Shown here: piece after piece, positions 59,158 through 64,000 of the stretch
Numbering within the stretch: position 1 is the stretch's first letter
Layout of the letters: the number at the start of each line of letters is the position of its first letter
NCBI GenBank assembly: GCA_039566865.1
Contig: CM076944.1
Location: 6,470,501-6,534,500, forward strand
From: Aurelia coerulea
Lineage: Eukaryota > Cnidaria > Scyphozoa > Semaeostomeae > Ulmaridae
DNA length: 64,000 nt
Reading direction: 5' to 3'
The notes under the pieces: generated by a model
The model's input: the letters and a program-made list of their open reading frames with translations, nothing else
Databases searched by the model: none
What the model was told of the DNA's origin: nothing
Made by a program: the position numbers and the translations under genes

Positions 59158-61079
59158 TGAGGCCCCCCATATTTGTACGTGACGCGTTATTTGGCTAATT
59201 TACGCGCGTGATATCGTGATTTTGATATTATCGGCTCGTGATTTCGTGATCAAGGACTCCGTCGTGCAACGTGATTTGTTGAAAACTTGGTCGTTATTTC
59301 GTGAAATGGACTTTTAAAACACGTGACTGCGTGAAGCGTCTTGATCATTAACACAAAATTTCCTTACTTTCTTACGCGATTTCAAGACAATCACAAAAGG
59401 AAAATCACAAGTCATTGCCATTGATTTGATTCAAAGGATAAGAATTGCATCTAATAGGAGCCAACACCCCCCCCCCCCCCCTACTTTTTCAACGATTTAA
59501 GAATTTTAACAAATTCAGGAATCTTTTTTGACGAGGATGAATTTCGATGAAATTCTTAAAGAAGATTGTGAGCTTTAAACAGGGTCCGCGATGCCATTGG
59601 GCTTACGAAGGGGTCCAAGCTACTCCCCTGTTTTTTTCAGAGAAAGAATTTTCACAATAGGGAAATTGTTGATTTGTGAAGATAGTCATTTATAGTCATA
59701 TGTTTTGACGTCACTCTGAAGGAAACTGCGAGTTCCAAGTCGGAGAAATATCGTCTCCTACAGGGTGTCTCAAAAAAGTACTTCTGCTTGAATAATAATA
59801 ATAAATAATAAATAGTTAATTTTATAATGCGCCCTTGTTATTGTTTTATATTCTGCGGCGCATGCAATTTATAGGTACAAATAAGTTACATCAAGTTAAA
59901 CTAACTATTAAAATTACAATGAAGGTCCTTAAAACTTACAGCATTTTTCGATATACAAGATAACTTAATAATTAAATGGTTGTTCAAAAAATATGTTTTC
60001 AATGCCTTCTTGAAAATAGTGAAGGTCTTCGATTGTCTGATGTGGAGTGGCAAAGAGTTCCAGGTATGAGGTGCAGTATATTCAAATGAAGGAGATAAAA
60101 TTAGAGTATATGGTCAGTGTTTCATACTTGAGTTCTGGCGATTTTTTAACGTAAATACGTTTTTGGGACACCTGATAGAACAGAAAACCTGGCTTTGGTC
60201 TTTGGCTTACCGTAAAGAACTTCTGTAAAGAAATCCATCGTCAACCTTGTGCCCAGAGCCTACGGCCTAATTTAATTAAGGGCCTTGAACGAAGTAGATA
60301 CATGGTAATACTCAACTCTGCAATTTCATCACCTGCTTCGAGGCTTCAAAAGCAGTTTATTTGAATGAGAGTCGACTTCTTCTCAAAAGCAAATCATAAA
60401 TGAAGAAGCCTCTTCAAAAAGGGCGTTTTACGACGCTCCGAAGGGCGTAATATCAAAATTTTGTCCGAGGGCAGGCCCCCGAACCCCCTCCCCCTCTTTT
60501 GCTCGCATCTATCTCACTGGAACTGTTCTGCTGTCCCTAGTTTAAAGTTATAAAGACATTGCCTGCTGGAAAGTTCTTACACGTAAAAGCTCGACATCTC
60601 AAAACTGGCTCTGATCTAACATGAGGAACTTCTCTGTTACCTGAAAATAATACATGGTACTATTTAGATGTAAATTTCGCACCGTCTTCAATTCAAGTAA
60701 ACAAATACATTTCAACGGAGTGAGAATGGACTATTTCTCAGGAGATAAGCTTATGGTAATTACAAGCCTTTAATTTTCTTAAAGGGGTGTTTTTCGACGT
60801 CCAGAAAGGTGCGATGTCAGAACATGTTGCCGTGTACAAGCCCCTGGACCCCCCAAAACTTTTGTTGCTTCACTCGCAGCTTTACCCATATTAACATTGC
60901 CCTGCGGGTCCTTGGTGAATTTGCATCACAGGTATTCACATAAAAACTTTGCAGACTCCAGCATTCTCAAATTTCTGCAACGTGAACGTGAAAATGCTAT
61001 TTTACAGTCCGTGATGGCGTGAAAAACGAAAAATCGACGCGTGAATCCGTTATCCAGGGGTACTATGGGGGGGGCCTCA
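59158..61079. mobile_element. 1.9-kb inverted-ended element, TGAGGCCCCCC ends, with nested repeats
   Basis: TGAGGCCCCCCATA at 59158 pairs with TATGGGGGGGGCCTCA ending at 61079, with TTAA on both sides. However, the inverted similarity continues outward (CATCGATTAATGAGG / CCTCATTAATTGATG), so the true ends are uncertain. Subterminal CGTGA motifs are frequent at both ends (GTGATATCGTGATTTTGATA; TCCGTGATGGCGTGAAAAAC). The middle holds a (AAT)n-tailed repeat at about 59790 and two hAT-related fragments with AGCCCC/GACCCCC phrases. Confidence 0.5.
59587..60536. mobile_element. Degraded hAT-type relative nested in the TGAGGCCCCCC element
   Basis: CAGGGTCCGCGATGCCATTG then GGCTTACGA matches the left end of the hAT-type element at 55853 (CAGGGACCGCGCAGCCATTG). 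GGGCGTTTTACGACGCTCCG, GCAGGCCCCCGAACCCCCTC and GCTGTCCCT near 60420-60536 match its right end. Flanking T/A-rich bases do not give a clear duplication. Confidence 0.5.
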
Positions 61080-61089
61080 TTAATTGATG

Positions 61090-61205
61090 CACTGATCTTT
61101 TCAAATCGGTCTATCATGTCAAGTACATCCGGTTTGACGATCATTGAAACGAGTTGCAACTTCTTTGACTCACCAGCAAGGGCAAATTTTATAAAGCAAA
61201 AAATT
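61090..61205 (-). pseudogene. Exon-like fragment of a membrane protein, cut by a transposon
   Basis: Minus strand, after an AAAG acceptor-like site at about 61206: GSLIFCFIKFALAGESKKLQ then LVSMIVKPDVLDMIDRFEKI. A hydrophobic start and amphipathic continuation look protein-like. The frame runs straight into the end of the TGAGGCCCCCC element at 61079. Weak resemblance to gustatory-receptor-like seven-helix proteins; not more than a suggestion. Confidence 0.25.
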
Positions 61206-61375
61206 AAACTTCCTTTGTTTTGAATAAAGATCAGCTGGCCAATATCTCTAATTGGCGCGTGGCATAGAATTTATTTAGCCTGCCTGTTGCCTTTCCTGCG
61301 TTTTAGGCTAAACATATCTGAAACTCGTCGCTCCGAATCTAGCTGTATCTTTATAATGGTTGATGGCATAAAAAA

Positions 61376-61670
61376 TTAAATTGCACTGGCGAATTCTACG
61401 GGGCTCAAACATGTAGAAAACATCTTCATTTGCAATGTATCTACTGCTACTTGAGTGCATAGGGAGAGAAATTTTAGGATCTTTGAAAATTTAGCTTGTA
61501 CAGCCTCTTTAACGACCCTGTTCTCTCCATGATCCTTTGCAAACGCAAAGCATAGAAACATCTTATTGGCTGTAAACAACGTATATGCAAAACACAACGC
61601 AACGGTGGAAACATAAATAGCTCCAAGGATCAAAAGAATTCCTAATCCTTCAATTGTTTTCAGGAATTTC
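61376..61670 (-). pseudogene. Exon-like frame with a membrane segment, unknown protein
   Basis: Minus strand: after a CAG at about 61671 the frame reads QKFLKTIEGLGILLILGAIY then VSTVALCFAYTLF, a clear membrane-spanning stretch. It then continues with FAKDHGENRVVKEAVQAKFS and helical sequence to TAA at 61376. It lies upstream (minus strand) of the fragment at 61090-61205, so both may belong to one multi-exon membrane receptor gene. No clean donor was found, and identification is not possible from sequence reading alone. Confidence 0.25.
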
Positions 61671-62169
61671 TGCTGTTTGAATTGAAAAGAGATGGCATAC
61701 CAACGTTAATTTTATGATTCAAAAGATAGTACAGCCTTTTGATTGGTAGGACAAATCATTTCCATACAGCATGAAATTCGTTGTGAGCTTGCAAAGGATC
61801 ATGGGGAAGACAAGGTCTTTAACTTACCTTTTTAACCATTCAATGAAATTGAATGATAACAAGTAAAACTTAGACGATTAGGCCATGAAACTGCTTACTT
61901 TACGTTAGACATTACGGAAATGGCATTTCAGTGCGAAAAAATGCTGAATACTGCGGTTTTGTTGACCTGGGCTAAATGGTATGGTCTATCAATAGAACAA
62001 CCATTGGTTCTCTGGCCTTGTTTTCTTAATACACGCTTCGAGATTATCAAAGAGGTTAGGGCCTATTTTGTCATTTATTTCGATGCACGAGAACTCATAT
62101 TTTATATCAGGCAGGTCGGGTACGACCGCGCGCACCTATTGTTTCTTTAGCGATGTAATGAAACGGCAA

Positions 62170-62428
62170 GTATGAAAAGCAAGCAAGCAACATTTATTTG
62201 TTAACGCATGCTATGTTTCTGGCAGCCATACAGTGCAGCTCATGTGGGCCTGCAGCACTACGACTTATGTCCTCAGAGCTGCCTCGGAGTGCTCATTTGC
62301 CGACCTCGGAAGGATGTGCAGCTAAGTTGGCTGCTGGCTTGTAGTGCAAGCGACGGGATTCGAGCGAACGCTGGTAGACCCCACGAGAGTCGAAACACTG
62401 TGCCTTAACCACTTGGCCACACCACTAG
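62170..62428 (-). mobile_element. tRNA-derived SINE, family C
   Basis: Read on the minus strand, the head has A box TGGCCAAGTGGTTA (complement of 62406-62419) and a B-box-like GCTCGAATCC (complement of 62356-62365). The body is about 180 bp and the tail is a GCTT/TTGC repeat with CAAATAAATGTTGC. The body differs from families A and B. Only one copy is in the window. Confidence 0.65.
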
Positions 62429-62429
62429 A

Positions 62430-64000
62430 AAATTTTCAAATTGCCCAATACAACAGCGTATACTTCTAACTTGGCCCGGGCCAGTTTTTAACTCTGTCGA
62501 TCCCCTGTAAAGCTGGCACAGGCTTGGTAAAATTAGCCTATTGTATTTGACGATTTTGTCACGTGCATTTTTAATTTCATAGCAAAAGAAACAATGGATG
62601 TGTAAGAGTTTTCTTCGCCCTATTCATATTGGCCACACAACGTACTTATATCAGTGTTGAAACCACAGCAACTCAAACTGAGCATAACGTCACCGCGTTG
62701 TCCTCTGTGGAGGAGATCTGAAATCCGTTGCTTTCAAAGATAAGCCAATCATAAATACGTCAAATCGTCAATTTTGATTTGTTTTGTTAGAAAAGGTAAC
62801 ACACGCCCTTGAAAAGCAAACTGATCAAGTCTTTCCCTTACATTTTTGATAGAAATGAAAACGCTTGTTATTTTGTTGAATTTTCTAATATTTGATGTGA
62901 ATCGAAATTTGATTTATGTTGACATTATTAAGAGCAGGTCTTGATAATATCGAATTTGATGTAGTTATTATTTGTTCAGACTGAATCGAGGCCAATTGCC
63001 TTATAAGCAAATGGAGGCTCTTAAGTACAGCTGTAAAGACATAAAGTATTGACAGAGCTAGTTTGATTTGCTTCTTAAATACAATCAAATCGTCGGAAGC
63101 GGCAGGCCAACAACAACCTTTAGTTTGCGTAACATGCGTGCTATCCTCCTAGGCACTCATTATAATATTTAGCTCTGTTTGAACAATACGCCCTTACAAA
63201 TGTTACGTTCCCACACAGAACAAAAGGCGCCATGCATATTAAGAGGGCTCATAAGCGATCATAGATATGGAATATAGATGGGGATTTTGCTTGTATTTTA
63301 TTTTGATGATTGCCGTCCGTAGCAGCTGCTCTTTTGCTACTGTCAAACTTTATCTTCTTAAAAGTTAGCCAAGTGCTTTACAATAGATTTAGACTCTGCC
63401 TTTTTCACTTTTCAGTTCCAGGCTCTTGATACAATGAACAGTTCACATTGTTCTGGTTGTTTTGTTTGTAGAAAGAAGGAAATTAACTTGACAAGTAATA
63501 GTACTGATTCTGGAAAAAAATGTGTATTCTGAAGACGAAGCAAAGTGCTGCTTCGAAACGTTAAAAAACATGGCTTTGTCTTAAATTATTTAATGAAACT
63601 GGATTTGTCTACTGGAATAGAGAATTTTTTTTGTCAACCTGAATATGATTTGGAGAGACTGAAATATGAATATGATCATCGTCGCAATTCTAGTTCCTCG
63701 ATTTATGGTGAAACTGCGGTTCCCTGCCAACACTACCATTTCTAAAGTACTGATTCTGTAATCAACGGCAGGGACGTCCACAGTAAATGAGTCTGGAAAA
63801 ACTTTGCAGATGATATAAATTTCAACAGCAAAACATTTTACTTTCAAGTTAGCAGCACCATGTTTGTTCAAAAGTAAGGGACCTGTCATAAGGTATCGAC
63901 TACCGGGGGCGGAGGATATGTGACTTTTTCAAACAAAAATTTCATACCCCTATAAACAAAGATAGAAAAACTCCATGGCCCATTTTGAAGGAGCAAATAT
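62430..64000. other. Right edge of window, no gene supported
   Basis: AT-rich. The complement of a CTTGGCCCGGGCCAGTTTTT phrase (62471) matches a repeat at about 25220 (GCTGGCCCGGGCCAAGTT). The second hammerhead-like hairpin is at 63529. Frames around 63545-63889 overlap on both strands without family signal. Confidence 0.4.
63529..63559 (+). ncRNA. Second hammerhead-like hairpin
   Basis: CTGAAGA, one extra C, stem GAAGCA/TGCTTC with a six-base loop, then GAAAC. It has the same layout as 32977-33005, including the single unpaired base, though the stem sequence differs. Retention of the layout with a different stem points to structure being kept. Self-cleavage is unproven. Confidence 0.35.

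Noticed and set aside
59154..61083. A secure TTAA target duplication for the TGAGGCCCCCC element
   Set aside because: The inverted similarity continues beyond the TTAA on both sides, so the TTAA may be part of the terminal repeat.
63545..63889. Two opposing open frames near the right edge
   Set aside because: No family motifs and no splice context; likely chance.

Overview
The window is nuclear DNA from an animal, most probably an anthozoan cnidarian (coral or sea anemone). Two intron-containing metazoan genes can be read exon by exon. The rest is AT-rich intergenic and intronic sequence packed with short DNA transposons (MITEs), tRNA-derived SINEs and non-LTR retrotransposon 3' ends of the kind seen in coral genomes. 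The taxonomic placement is an inference from gene sequence and repeat style; no organism-specific marker is visible.

Layout. 1-10.4 kb: seven 3' exons of EEF1B (translation elongation factor 1-beta) on the + strand, the N-terminal exon lying left of the window, with introns full of transposons and SINEs. 10.5-27.7 kb: no host gene recognised; a mosaic of MITEs, a reverse transcriptase remnant, two side-by-side Mutator-like foldback elements and a GC-rich element. 27.8-34.0 kb: a complete two-exon PTF1A-type bHLH gene (196 aa) with a recognisable promoter and a 5.5 kb intron largely made of old, diverged tandem repeats. 34-39.5 kb: quiet AT-rich sequence without a gene call. 39.5-46.9 kb: dense MITEs plus a head-to-head pair of paralogous first exons. 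46.9-50.1 kb: a triple-nested insertion whose innermost part is a Mutator-like foldback element carrying a gene for an F-box plus RNase H-like (transposase-related) protein. 50-55.7 kb: sparse. 55.7-64 kb: hAT-like, Mutator-like, Tc1-like and other elements, a SINE, and exon-like remnants of a membrane protein.

The two host genes are functionally unrelated (protein synthesis; neural or secretory cell fate in other animals), and nothing suggests they work together. The strongest unusual signals are: (1) a foldback transposon family with four copies, each with an exact 9-bp target duplication, one of which has a 2.1 kb F-box/transposase-like gene inside its left arm; (2) a 39-bp perfect hairpin flanked by a 9-bp duplication; (3) a divergent pair of paralogous coding exons around a 107-bp spacer; and (4) a PTF1-type E-box/TC-box arrangement just upstream of PTF1A itself. 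All calls come from reading the sequence; no alignment or database search was run.
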